A DNA stretch of 64,000 nt, from assembly GCA_022577435.1 (NCBI GenBank), contig JAKOON010000011.1, forward strand, positions 17,361,802-17,425,801. Direction: 5' to 3'. Below are positions 37,475 through 49,731 of this stretch, piece by piece. The notes beneath the pieces were generated by a model. That model was not told the origin of the DNA. It did not search any database and saw only the letters and a program-made list of their open reading frames with translations. Every line of letters begins with the position of its first letter. Within the stretch, counting starts at the first letter, position 1. A program made the position numbers and the translations under genes. This DNA comes from Embiotoca jacksoni (Eukaryota > Chordata > Actinopteri > Embiotocidae).

Positions 37475-37853
37475 TCCTGTCTTGTTAAATCATCTTGTAC
37501 CTATAGAGGCAATAGTGAGTCACTGTGGTGTATTTCTGTCCCGATGTTAGTTACTTGTCAACATTTTTTAATAACTGATGACTGTAAAGTTGTATTGTGT
37601 GGACCACAGCAAAACTATAGGTTTGGTCCAGTATTAGTTGTCATTCGCTGCACTAAAGATCCATTTTGAAGTTCAGTGTTCCTGGTTTGTTTTGCTTCAT
37701 AAAGTGGCCTCAGTTGGACATCGCTACATAGCCACCGTTAGCATTAGTTTACTTCCCAGTGTAGAAGAAAACATTGTGACTTCAGCATCAAATGTTGGAG
37801 GCTACAGTGACTCACTATCGCCTCTTGAGGTACGAAGTGGTATTACAAGACGG
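37475..37853. mobile_element. terminal-inverted-repeat element (MITE-like), family B
   Basis: The left arm at 37475-37527 contains GAGGCAATAGTGAGTCACTG. The right arm at 37803-37853, read on the minus strand, contains GAGGCGATAGTGAGTCACTG. Both arms extend outward as CTGTCTTGTTAAATC versus CCGTCTTGTAATACC. The arms of about 50 bp with roughly 80% identity enclose about 275 bp of non-coding sequence, which fits a non-autonomous DNA transposon. Confidence 0.65.
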
Positions 37854-40080
37854 AAAGGGGCAGCGGGAAGTGTGTTAGCGTGCTATCGTTAGAAATCTGT
37901 GCAACACAGCACACGTCTCGGACATGATGTCAAAACGTGTTAATTCTGCATGTTCTGTTTATAATATTGTAATGTTTTAAATCAAAAATAATTCAAGTAT
38001 AGCACTTTGAAGTCATGTATGTGTTTGTGAATTAGGTGAAAGGCCTTTTTTTTTGGGGGGGGGGGGGGGTTTCCCATCTTCTAAATCAGAACTTTTGCAG
38101 TTGCTCATTACGCCCCAGATGTTGCCTCATGTGGTACTGATGAGCTCATTTCACTGGCCAAATGACAAATCAAGCTCCTTTTCACTCACAGCAAAACAGT
38201 ATCTCAAGTGATTGCCTCAGGTCAGTCTAAGTATTATTTGTCAGATGAGAGTTTTTAACCTTTGACCGTGGCAGGAATATTATAAGAGCAGCATACGTTC
38301 CTTTCACAAGAGGTACGGCTCCTCAGAGCTACTTCAAGGTGACGCATCGAGCCAAGAATGTGCTGATTTCAGATGTGGCGAATGGCAACCATGATGATTG
38401 TCAAATCGTTACAGTGTTGTTATTGAAACCATGTTTCACTCGGCAGGAGAGACTCCATTTAAAAAAAAAAAAAAGGCCAGCGAGCCACAGCTAAAGTCAC
38501 AATGAATAATTAGTGGATCTGGGGGGGGTGGGGGGGGGGGGGGGGGGGGCTGAGTTAAAAGCTCGTGTTGAGTCAGATCAATACTTGGATCAGGAAATGG
38601 TGGCGTCTGATTCCTACGATGAATGGCTGCTCAGTTTCAGCTTTTTGGAGGAGACCGCAGCGCTTTGAACTGTGATCACGTCTGAAATGCAGTTTCCTGT
38701 TCAAGTGTTTGGACACGACTTCTGACAAAAAACAACAGAGTATCCAAACAAATACCTGAAATCCACTTTCATAATTAAGGTACCTACGAAATGATTAACT
38801 CATAAAAACAAATGACGCCACACATTAAGTTGAACATTAAAACAATTGGTTTAATGCATCAATTAACTACAAACCCAACTGGAACTTTGTATTGGCTTAC
38901 AGTTATATTTATGCTGCGTGGAGTTTGGTATTTAACCAGGATTAATAGCAGGAGTTTGTCAAATTCCTGTGGTTCAAGCCCTTGGAGAAAATCATTGTTC
39001 GCAAATGCTAATTTATTTAGCAAGAGACATTACGTCTATTGTCGTATAAAACTGGTTTAGATGGCCGCTCTGAAATTATTGCATCTTATTAGGAATTAGG
39101 AATGTTTTCCTCCAAAGGTGATAAATCATTTTCACAATCTTATTGTACAACTTGTTTTATAAAAGGCATAATGAATCTTTGTTATATCAACATTGTTGCA
39201 GGGTTTCAAAGGATTCCTCGGGGAACTGACTGGCCACCATCAATCTCTCTGTGTAAAGGGGGGAAAAATTGGAGGTGGTTAGCACATTATATCATTATAG
39301 TAATCATAACTTCACTTAGGCAGAGTGTTTGTGGGTAACTCACTGATCCTATAAAAGTGTTTTCAATAGAATTCCTAAACACAATATGAGACAATGGTAA
39401 GCACAGTGTTACTCAATGTGTTCTGATATTATTAACTCCATCATAATTACTGTTATAACTGGCAGTATTCACCACCACAGATGACTCCTGCAGCTTATCC
39501 AGCATCTACATTTTTGATTACGCGCGTACATTTCCACATGATTTTAGTCGTATTTTGTTCTGCATCCACATCTGTGTGTGTATGTATATTTGCGAGCGTG
39601 CGTGCATGTGTGTTAATGGTTTTGTGCGTCGTCTTTAACTTGTTTAACTTGCGGCAGACACATGAAGTGCTTTGATCTTATTGTTATCAGTGCCTGAAAT
39701 ATCTATCAATCAAATCTCCTTCCATTTATTACCATCTGGGTTTTGTGTTTCCAGACGGCAGCAACAACTAATGTTCATATTAGAAAGGTATTGTGACGAT
39801 GTGTTTTTGTTTTGCAACATCCTGCAGTAGAGCAGCGTTTATTATCAACCGTGTCTTCCATAAAAAGTGTAGCATGCATTTGAACAGTTTTCTGTAAATG
39901 TGTGGCTATGGCCATGTTCTCCCGTTTTCTGGACGTAACCCGATTGAATTCAGTGTTGTCGCAGCAGCGCTGATCCTTTTTCTACTCGGTGACTCTGAGC
40001 ACAAAGACGAGATTACAGCTTCTCCCAGACTGAGAGTCTGCAGTCGCGCTCGTGTCTCGTGTGAAGCCGAGGCACAGCTG
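37854..40080. other. intergenic with poly-G tracts, no gene seen
   Basis: G15 lies at 38055-38069; G8 and G20 at 38521-38528 and 38530-38549; a poly-A run near 38460-38474. No credible coding exon. Confidence 0.4.
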
Positions 40081-40084
40081 TGTT

Positions 40085-40150
40085 TTGAGCTCAATGCTAA
40101 TGTCGGTGTGATAACATGCTTACAAAAAAACGCTAACATGCCATTATTTT
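40085..40150 (+). mobile_element. fragment of GCTAACATGC-type dispersed repeat
   Basis: TGAGCTCAATGCTAATGTCG through ACGCTAACATGCC has the reiterated 'ATGCTAACATG' style of the repeat seen at 46.5 kb. Confidence 0.3.
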
Positions 40151-43100
40151 TCCACGGCCACCATCTGGGTTAAGTGCATACATGCTGGTTCGCAACCCCC
40201 TAAAAATGATTACTAATCGTGAAATCAAGCTTGTTGTTAGTTTTGCAGACATTTGGTCTTAAAGCAAAGAAAATATATTTTTTTGGCGCTTTTTGCAAAG
40301 TGAAGCTAAATTGATCTGGACCGAAGTGGTGAGCCGACTGAAAAATACAAAGCTGCCACTCTCATAGCACACAAAATGCATGGCAATGGAGCAATGTCTC
40401 TTTTTTTTTATTCTCGTTTATGAACACAAACGATGCAGTATTTTCACAGCTCGCTATTCACTGAACCCTAAAAACGTCCTTTCACATTCACTAAATCACT
40501 TTAACCGGAGTGTGTTCTTCATACTGTTAGTGACAAAACCTTTCATATAGTACAACGAAAAAATGTAACGTCAAACTTTATTTTGATTTTGTAATAAATT
40601 AGTTAAATATCTGTGAAACGGAACCACAATCACCTTCTTCATTAGTAAATGTGAACCAGCGTCTGAGCAGCGCAAACTAGTCACCTCACATGAATTAATT
40701 CATTAATCATACTGTATTAGTGCAATCTCAACTAAACTGACACGTCGTACTGAGTAACTAGCTCCTCGTTATAGCTGTCCGTTACTGCTCTTTTTTTTGT
40801 TCCTTCTAAAGTAAAGCAAAGCATCATCATAAAAAAACTAACCAGTAGATAAAAACTTTCCACCGCGGTATTTACAATGAATACCTTCATAACCAACCAC
40901 AAATAAAAGTTTAGTCAGTAATCAGTGAAGTGGTTTCTTCGCCTGTGGATATTCTGCACTAATGATATACATATGATCCAAGTGAAATGAAAAGAGCCCA
41001 ACTGTGAAATATGATGATTGCATGATGTTGACATAAATCATGTGGAGATTTCTTTCTCTGCTGCAGAAATTACAGCATTAGTGTTAAAATTAGGGTTTTG
41101 GTTAGAAACGTAAAACAAGTTGGTTCAGATTCTGTTTATGGTTGAGAAACTCAATCGCTGGTTAAAGTGAGGTTTAGATTTTGGTAGTGGTTCAGTAAGA
41201 AATATGTCTCACTGTAGAAAAGTCATTGGCATGAGCTGGGAATGAAAGTCAGGTCAGGAGAGTTTGAGGTCACGTCCAGCCTTCCACCGGCCGAACCACA
41301 ACACCCTCACTTTCCACCACAGTCGTTCAATGTGAAAACCGCTGGCTGTTTCCTTTCACATAATGTGGTGGGAAATACACAACTGTCGCTTTTCATGAAC
41401 ACCAATATATTTGCATGGGATATATTTGCATTGTAAAACTTTACATGCTCGTGTCAAACGTTTTGGAGGGGTCACTGATGGATGTGAGTGGTTCGTATGA
41501 AAGTCCAATCAAAAAGACAAGTTTGATTTAATGATGAGTAAGGAATTGCATATCTCGGATTGCAAAATTACCGCCCTCCCCTTCCTCCCCCTCCTCTTCC
41601 CAACAACTCTCTGTGCCGCTCTGTAACAAACTGTACTGACAGGGCTCCTAATTAGAGCCAGATATGAGCTGCCAAATTCCTCTCGATGGTTTGCTGAGCG
41701 CTGATGTCAGAGATGCAGCGGGGGTGAAAGTTGAAGCCAATGATTTAGTTTGCCTGTTGGAATATAAAAAAAAAAAGTTTAATAGGAAGTATGGCTTTAA
41801 CTCATGTTCCTTTATTTGTTTTTGACAGCGTGCCGTACTTTGTACGCAGTTTAAAAAGTCAGTTTGAATGTACGTAGCTACTTACTCATTTAGATTCATT
41901 GTTTTGATCAGAAACTTGATAAAAATCCAATTAACTTTGAGCCTTTCAGCCCAACTGGAGTCAATCAACTTGACATAGTTACCTGTAACTTACTGGGTTA
42001 ACATCATGCACACAGCAAGAAAAAACATATCGGCTTTTACAATGCGTAAACATTTGAAAACCTTATTTTCACATTCTGGCATTTTAAATATAGTTTTATG
42101 ATTTGTTTACAATGAAACCTCACTCCTATGAAAGAAAGAAAGGTAGAGAGATATTGTTCTTAAAGCTTCTATAAACTGAATATAAGGAAAATTGAAAGAC
42201 TAACAAAGAGACTTTTCTAAATTGATAAAGACTGACATAAGGAGTAAAAAGATCACCTTTATTAGTGTTGTCTTTTGGCCTCAAGTGGCTTAGATTTTTG
42301 GGGAGGTCAGAGGTCATCATACATCTTAATCTGCCGATAATAAGTATCAGCATGAACTCTCACCTCCATCCTCTTGAGCCTCTCGCTCTAGACACGGGGT
42401 TTGAACCTCCAAAGTTTTTCTCATTAAATTAGCCCTTGAAATTCCTCGTCCACATTGGTGCCAACATCTCGAGCGTTTCTTCATCCCAAATTCATCCCTT
42501 AAACTATAATGTTCTCTTTGTTTTGTGTTTTTCTTCAACAGACATAAAAGTTTTATAGTCAAAGCTGAAAAAGAATTCATTTCTGCTGAAGTAGCTCCTT
42601 CGTTATGACCGCTCGTCTCAGACAGTTCAAGCAAAATGATATAAGATAAATTAAAGGCATGAAATTAGGTCATAAGAATGAAATGGGGTTGCAGAGCATT
42701 TAAATCTAGGAAGACAATGATCCAATTTAATTTGGCCCAGTATTTTTTTAGTGTGAAGTTAACAAAGTAACAGAGCTTTTTATTCTGTGAAGGGGTGAAA
42801 AATATAGGCTCTCAGAAAAATACAGAGTACGCAGACGATGTGGTGCGTTTGTGGGACAGAGGCTGCGTCGGGCCGAGCAAACATGACACCCTCAGGAGAG
42901 AGAAGTTGGACTGACCCCCCAGACGTCTGTGTGTTCAGCAAATGTGATTAAGGGTCAATTAGGAGAGGAACATTTTGACACATGTCTTATATTTGGGGTG
43001 AGAAGAATCAGATGTCAGCAGTAGAGGAAGGTGGAGATTGTATGGAGGACATTTGATACACCGTTGATGTTAAATCCACGAGGTGCTTTTAGGTTTATGG

Positions 43101-44130
43101 CAAATCTTAAACTGAGACTCCAAGTAAATTATATGTCCTGTTTTATTTTTTTTTTCATCAAGAGTGCAATTGCTCCTGCTGGAGTAAAGTTGTTTTAATG
43201 CAAGTTTTTCAGTCAACAGAGTTTCACATTCTTTCATTGTTTGGAGCAAAGCTATAGTAGAAAAATGTAGCTTTTTATCCACTGCAGGACTCCGGCTTTC
43301 ATTTTCTTTGGGACTTGGTCCACAGCATAACACGTTCTGGTGAGAAAGTACACTTACAAGACTGCCATGACCTCACATCTCTGCATGCGTACATAAAGTC
43401 AGTAATACGTCCAGATTTTCCTACGTCACTGGATAGCTCTGTGAAACCACTAAAGCAGAGCTGGAAGTCTTGTTTTGGTAAACACTTCTCTAGAAACCAG
43501 CGCGATCAGAATGTAGCTCGCCGTCTGCTGCCAGAATTAATATGCGGTTAATGACATGGTTTGGCGAGCTGCCCTGCTCTATTGATCCAATGTGGATTCT
43601 TCCAGTCCACTTTATTACCCTAATGTAAAACATGCATCACTGGTGATTTCTGCTGTCCAACTCAGCCGAACACTGCACACTATAGGCAGGATTTTCCCTT
43701 TGTCAGTCACAGACTTCTCCGGCAGAAAACTGAATATTTCAGATTATCAGATTTGCATCAGATTTACATACTTTAGTCCTCTGCGCCCTGAAGTGGGTTA
43801 AGGGCCAATAGTGCTGAGAAGGCTGCTTCAGTATTTATGCAGCATCTTCTCAAGTAACTTATTTTTGCAGATTTCCGCTCGGCCAGGTGGGCTCACAGAA
43901 ATACCAGGAACACTAGAGCAGTTTAAAACAAATACAGTAAAACACAGCTTATCTCTCACACGGTGTGCCTGGCTGAAGAGTGTTTTGCCACATCTGGAGG
44001 TGATCTGTGCAGAATGGTAGCACGATGTCAGCACTGATACCTGACAGCCAGCAGGAGAGAGACGAGATGGTCCCTCCAAAAGCAGCGTGCACTTTAATAA
44101 ATGAGGCAATTAATCAGTAAAAATCGGGGC
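40151..44130. other. intergenic; CNE-like block at 41540-41760
   Basis: The block 41540-41760 is repeat-free, GC-balanced and contains CTCCTAATTAGAGCC (about 41644-41658), a near-palindromic homeodomain site. A short direct repeat of ATATATTTGCAT occurs at about 41405-41430. I see no coding exon. Confidence 0.35.
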
Positions 44131-44132
44131 TG

Positions 44133-44133
44133 C

Positions 44134-44181
<48 letters not shown>
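44133..44181. repeat. (CTGT)12 microsatellite
   Basis: Twelve perfect tetranucleotide units. Confidence 0.99.
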
Positions 44182-45795
44182 CCTGGGATGGGCTCCAGGT
44201 GTGTTGTAACACTGCGGTTGTTTCCAGTTGACACACTCAGTGCTCAGGCGCCAGAGTGCTGCGGTTCCTCGTGATAGGTTTTTCATCAACAGTTGGTTTA
44301 AATGAGCAAAAGTCACAACAAGTCCTAAAACCTCTGCACTGAGCAACTATATGATGTTTTGATCAGCATGTTGATCTGCATTTTTGAGGAATTACTGATC
44401 AGGAGAAAGCTTCAGTGTCAAAAACTCAGACTTCAACAATGAAAGCTTTCCCTGCTTTAAAAACACTTTGTTTCTCATCTTTTTCTATGATATAACTCAT
44501 AAATGAACTTATTTATCCTGCATTGTGTATACAAATGTCTCTGTACTCGGACCAGGCTTGTATCTTGTTGTTACAGCAACTTGCTGCCATTAGAGGTTTG
44601 CCGAGCACGGCACATTCCACAGAGACTGCCTACTACTTCTATGATTAAAATGGATGTTGCATTTGGTGTTTCATTTCTGTTTTTTATTAAATTTGTAAGC
44701 TTTGCAGTTGAGAAACAGGTTCAATAACATCAGTGTTACTGACTCATTGTTACAAGGCTGTTATTTAGCTTCTAATTTGCCATTTTGATTAGACAAAAAA
44801 CAACAAAAATCTCTTTTTGTTTGACTTTTTAAAATCTCCCTCTGGCCTGGTGATGAGGACAAAGAGACTTATTGTATTTCCACATCTTGCCTAGGTGTCC
44901 CTTATCCACGGAGCCCAAAGGTTCATTCATTTTGGCCACACAGTTGAGAAGCTGGTACTTTCTGAATTTGGGGATGTTTTTTCAGGTGAATAATTTAAAG
45001 AAAATAACTTGGGGCTTAAGGGGTTAATGTGTTGACTTTAATAAAGTCCGATTGGAATAAAAAAACAGAAAAAATAAGCGTCTCGAGTCCAGCTGTGTAG
45101 AGAAGCGGGTGAACAAAGCTAATACTCTTTCCAAACTCTGGGAACTGAATTATAGTTGCATGAATTGTTGAAGCACTGTTCTCAATAACAGAGAAAAGTT
45201 AAAACTTTAGAGGACATGACAAGACTTGTGACAGATTGCTCAGGTGATAGAAGGAAGTATGTAGTGATAAAGTCATAAATTCACCTTCTTTTCATTGCAT
45301 CTCTATCCTTACTTTTACCTTCCCAAAACTCGTCTATCCAATCCCTTCTTTTCAGCCTATATTACACCACTTTTCCTATCTTTTCTCCACCCTGTGCTGA
45401 CCCACTTTACACCACTGACAGCTTCCTGTCCAGTCCCATCCCGTCCTGTCATGCCTTGACTTTCCCACCCCACCCCACCCCATCCTGCCCTGTCCAGTCC
45501 CATCCATGCCAACTTATTCCTCCTCTCAGACTTTATTACCTCTCCTTCCATTGGTCTCTGATTTATTTTTTCCCCCCCTATGTCCCTTGGTCTCTGTTTC
45601 TCGACTGCCTCGCATTCCTATCTCATCTTTCTCTTTAATAAACACTGTTTACCAAGCAGATGAAATATTGACAAACATGATGTGAATATGAGCGCTTTAT
45701 AAACAGGACAAAGTAGCCAAAGAAAGTCCGGCTCAAACTGGCTCAGATTGTTTGAATTAGAGAAATTGCGTCTTTTAGCCTTCCCTCTGCTCCCT
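44182..45795. other. intergenic, no gene seen
   Basis: Pyrimidine-rich, degenerate CCCATCC/GTCC repeats at about 45425-45510. Nothing else recognised. Confidence 0.4.
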
Positions 45796-45797
45796 AC

Positions 45798-45826
45798 AAA
45801 CACACACACGTGCGCACACACACGTG

Positions 45827-45861
<35 letters not shown>

Positions 45862-45875
45862 ACACGCATGTGCAA
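45798..45875. repeat. (CA)n tract with three embedded CACGTG palindromes
   Basis: CA units are interrupted by CACGTGCGCA at about 45807 and 45852 and CACGTGCA at about 45822, so three E-box-type CACGTG sequences sit within the microsatellite. Confidence 0.95.
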
Positions 45876-45938
45876 AGGGTGAAGGAATTGTTACAATCCA
45901 GCTGCCTCCCATCCGAGACTTGTCCGCCACTGCCAAAG

Positions 45939-45969
45939 GATGATGATGATGATGATGCTGATGATGAAG
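45939..45969. repeat. (GAT)n trinucleotide tract
   Basis: About nine GAT-type units with one GCT interruption. Confidence 0.95.
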
Positions 45970-46072
45970 TTGCACTGGACAGCGTGCCAGCGTTGGTCCC
46001 ATGATGACATCACAGGCTGATGTCAAGCAGATGGGTGTGGTGATTAGACAGGCAGCTGAGAGGGGTATGCGC

Positions 46073-46078
<6 letters not shown>

Positions 46079-46130
<52 letters not shown>
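46079..46130. repeat. (GT)26 microsatellite
   Basis: Uninterrupted GT tract, complementary in sense to the (CA)n tract about 210 bp to its left. Confidence 0.99.
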
Positions 46131-46133
<3 letters not shown>

Positions 46134-46235
46134 CACACGTTTAGGGCAGGGTGAAAGTATGCAGCGTCCTCTGGGGTTTTCTGCAGTCAGTCAGAGTTTT
46201 GGATGGACACTCACTTATTACGTCTGTACTGAAGG

Positions 46236-46330
46236 AGGGTAAGATTGAGGAAGAGGAGAAGGAGGAAGTAGAAAAGGGAGGAGGAGAGAAAGAGGAAAGA
46301 GGAGCAGGAAGGAAAAAGGGTTGAGATAAG
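46236..46330 (+). other. polypurine stretch
   Basis: Nearly 95 bases are mostly A or G (GAAGGAGG, GAGGAGAAGGAGG and similar), a possible triplex-forming polypurine tract. Confidence 0.8.
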
Positions 46331-46504
46331 TGAGTAAGTGGTGGAAATGGAAAAAGAAACAGAGAGACCAGACTTGGAGTCTACAGTACTTTAAGCAAAG
46401 TGTTGCTCTTTCTTCTTTATTCTCTGTTTGTCTGATTATTTCATCGTTTTGACCAAGACTGTGTTCTTCCAGTCATTTGTTGAGATCACAATCTACTCTT
46501 AGTT

Positions 46505-46745
46505 GTAGTGAGCTTCCACATGCTAACATGCTCACTGTGGCAATCCGAACATGCAAATGTTCACCATGTGCACCATCTTAGTTTTAGGCTATTGACATGC
46601 AGCGTTTTGGTTAGTTCGCACTTAACACAATGTACAGCTCGGGCTGAATTGGAATATCATTAGTTTTGTAGCAATTTCAGCAAAAACTAAAGTTTTGGTC
46701 AAAATTTTATCTGATGGAGTTGCAACATGGAAACTTTGCACAATT
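46505..46745 (+). mobile_element. GCTAACATGC / GTACAGCTCGGGCTG dispersed fish repeat
   Basis: The ordered words CATGCTAACATGCTCACTGT, ACACAATGTACAGCTCGGGC, GGAATATCATTAGTTTTG and TTTGGTCAAAATTTT match a short repeat I know as very common in teleost genomes (...ACAGCTGAGGCTGATGGGAA...). Class is uncertain. Confidence 0.55.
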
Positions 46746-46894
46746 AAACCTTGTGGCAGAACATGAATAATAACAATAATAATAATCCGTCAGAATATTT
46801 TAGTCTCATCAAAATGTGTTGGTCCACAACACAAAATCTTTTAATTTCACATTCCTAAGTTTTTGTTGGCCTATTTTACTCTATTGGCTGCATC

Positions 46895-46937
46895 CTCATC
46901 AATAATAATAATAATCATAATAATAATAATAATAAAA
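46895..46937. repeat. (AAT)n microsatellite
   Basis: AAT units with one CAT interruption. It directly abuts the next repeat and may be that element's simple tail. Confidence 0.95.
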
Positions 46938-47110
46938 AAACATTATTTGTATAGCACCTTTCATACAAGAAATGCAGCACAAAGTGCTTCACAGCAAGAT
47001 AAATACATGCAGTGTTTCAAATATAAACAGATATAAAGGAACATTTAAAAAATATAGAAAAGAAATGAGATGCATGAGAACAGAGAAAATGCATAAAATA
47101 AACACAAATA
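46938..47110. mobile_element. dispersed repeat with TTTGTATAGCACCTTTCATA motif
   Basis: TTTGTATAGCACCTTTCATA at 46946-46965 and AGCACAAAGTGCTTCACAGC form the signature of a widespread fish repeat (usually a SINE/LINE-related terminal segment). The adjoining (AAT)n and A-rich flanks agree with a retroposed end. Class not assigned. Confidence 0.5.
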
Positions 47111-47407
47111 GAGTTAAAATATAAAATAAGCAATATGCATTTTAAAGGCGCGGTAGTTCAAGTGCAAGAGAGCTTCAAGAGTAGCTCGTTAAAGGCTGAT
47201 GTAAAGAGATATGTTTACCCATTTTACCCACTTCTGAGATTCTTCTGTCGTAACAAGTAAAAATGGGAGTAATTTTACTCAAAGTGAAAAGTGTGTTTGT
47301 GAACCAGAGAACAAGCTAAAATCATTGATTCACCTTAAAGGAAATCCAGAGCACCACATACAAAAATGTATTATTATTATATATTATTATAAAAAGTAAT
47401 TAAAAAA

Positions 47408-47445
47408 TGTCCCCTTGGGGATTAATAAAGTAACTACCTAACCTA
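47408..47445 (+). mobile_element. LINE-type 3' tail
   Basis: GTCCCCTTGGGGATTAATAA (47409-47428) followed by AGTAACTACCTAACC is the CCCC...GGGG-ATTAATAAAG terminus seen on fish LINEs. No coding body is visible upstream. Confidence 0.55.
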
Positions 47446-49630
47446 ACATACATGTGACCATGGTCTCTGAGGGGGGGGGCGAGAGGGGGGGGGGGTTTCC
47501 CTTAAAGCTTGTTTGTCCTCCTCTTGTCCCGTCAGCGAAGCCAACCCAGTTTAATTACTTGGACTTTGTTTGGCCTATTTGTGGCAGTAAATTCCACGAG
47601 AAGCCTCCCACGCAGTCCACCAGCGATAAGAGCATATCAGCAGAGGGTTCATAATTTAATATTGTGACAACATGGACAGAGACATTTATTTAGTTCTGAC
47701 GAGACGTGAAATTCAAAATATTATTGAAGGAATTGGGCAGAATTTATGGAAATAGTAACCAGGTAGACAAACTTGTTTTCTCAAAATAGAGGAGAAGGAC
47801 AAAGAGTCTTTATCAGATGGCAGGCTGGTGATGACTCACGTGTGGGTGAAAGTAGGCCAGTCGAAGAATGAGGGACGCAGGTATTCAGGAGTGGGACGTT
47901 ACCATGGAGTTCAGCCACACATCATAACCTCACCTGTGCATTTGTAAATCAGATACATGCGTGTCCTCGTTCGCAAAAGTCATTCTGAGAGTTGACAGAT
48001 TTAGACGATTGGATTTACACGATTATATCCAAATCAGAAAAACACAAATTTGGTAGAAGTCAGATATCAAAGCAGAAAATTTATATATATATGTATATGT
48101 CATTTATTACTAGCTTCGTGGGGGAGATTTCTTTTTTTTTTCTTGAATCTTGAATAGACTGAAAGTCTCAAATATATTGTTTGGTTGGAAGTGCTTAGAT
48201 GCAAAAAAACAAAAAAAAAAGCTGTGGCTGACTGACTGTGATTGGTGGTTGTATATTTGGACCATTATGGCTTCCTTCAGACTGCAAGCCCAGATCTATT
48301 TTTTTTTTGTCACATCCAGACTGTTTCCTGGTTGATTTTTCAAAAGTCTGGACAGCAAAACCAAAAAAAACAAACCACATTCAGAGGTCGTTTGAAATGA
48401 GATTTCAGTTGAATTTCTACAGATACGTCTCAAGCCGCACGCTTCCAGAAAGCGCTGTCGAAAGACATTTTGGCTCTACGGAGGACAACGAGAACAAAAA
48501 CGTGTGGACAGATGCGGAGATAAATTGTCAAGCTGATGCGTCGGGAAGCCGCATCACCAGCGTAGCTCCACGTACGTCATTGCCACAGCAACCCCGCGCA
48601 GATAAGGCAGTTGATGTCTGGACAGACCAAAACCGATCGGCTCACTTGCGAATAACAGAGCAGACGGTCTGTTCTGAAGATCTGATTGCAGAAAACAATC
48701 CGATTTGTCTGCAGCCTGAACAAAAGCACTTTAGTCACTCCAGTTCAGTCTCCATAGAAAATGAGATCATTTGAAAATGAGAGCTCAGACGAATGTGGAG
48801 CTTTTATCAAACAAGCAACAAAAGAACAACAAACCAACATAACATCATAAACTGAGATGTCTTTTCAGTATATTTTTTTATGTTTTAATCTGTGCAGCTG
48901 CTGAGCTCAGAGGACCATGAGTGTGTGTTACATAATTTAGGGTTTGTTTTTGCTGCTATGACGCAACTTCAAATATGGCCCCCACAAACCCAAGAGGTTA
49001 GTTTATAGACATGTAATTTACTTTTATAAGCCCAGCTTTAGTTGTTGAGAGTCAAAGATGTAGAAAGAAAAATAAGTCTGCCAGTGTTTGCATGGTCCAC
49101 TGGAGAAACGCTGCGCAGCAGAATGATAAAAGATTATACGAGAAAGTCTTGAAATCGCAGCTCTTCAGTGTCTTTGCAGTTTAAAAAAAATGTTGCAGAA
49201 TGTTTTTTTCACCATCAGATGATATGTTATGTTAAACATGCAGATTTACTGATGCAGTGCAATCTGTCAGCATTTGGAAAGTGGTATGACTTTTACTACG
49301 TTGGCCTCATTTCACCACTTTAGATATGAACTGAGACTGTGAAGCTGAAGTGTTGACTTCTCGGTGTTAAGGGTGTTCACCTTTTATATGCACTATAACC
49401 AAGCTATTTCTAATTTAAAATCCAATGTGAGTTCAAATAAAAACAAATATTGGGCTACTGGACAATACAGTGTGTGTTGAATAGAAAATATCTGTGGATA
49501 AGTAGCCAGATAACTTAACTGAGGACAAAGAAACGGGAAAACGGAGGTTAAAATTAGAATTTTAACACATTTTTACTTTTTTATTTTTGCTGCTGTATAA
49601 TGACTCAGGCCAGTTGTTTCCCTCCAGATC
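47446..49630. other. intergenic, no gene seen
   Basis: Poly-G tracts G9 and G11 lie at 47471-47479 and 47485-47495. The 178-codon + frame at 48238-48774 is the longest in the region. It has no domain I recognise and no promoter or splice context. Its charged second half (residues about 75-178) is the only reason to keep it in mind. Confidence 0.4.
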
Positions 49631-49631
49631 C

Positions 49632-49731
49632 TCTTTTACACTCGGCTTCACAGACAATTATCAATCTTCTCGGCAAGAAAGCGAATATGCATACTTCCCA
49701 AAATGTTCAACTTTTCCTTTTAAAGAGGTTT
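49632..49731 (+). mobile_element. family A repeat, copy 4 (right end only)
   Basis: CTCGGCAAGAAAGCGAATAT (49670) followed by CCCAAAATGTTCAAC and TTTTCCTTTTAA is an almost consensus right terminus of the family. It is the least diverged end in the window. Confidence 0.65.

Noticed and set aside
38965..38985. GTGGTTCAAGCCC as a tRNA T-arm
   Set aside because: The stem does not pair and no A-box or acceptor stem is found upstream; no tRNA was found in the window.
44133..44181. (CTGT)12 as part of a CRISPR-like array
   Set aside because: It is a simple tetranucleotide microsatellite with no spacers, and the DNA is vertebrate.
48238..48774. 178-codon + strand open frame with a charged C-terminal half
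   Set aside because: No family resemblance and starts in sequence opposite to another short frame; no upstream promoter features.
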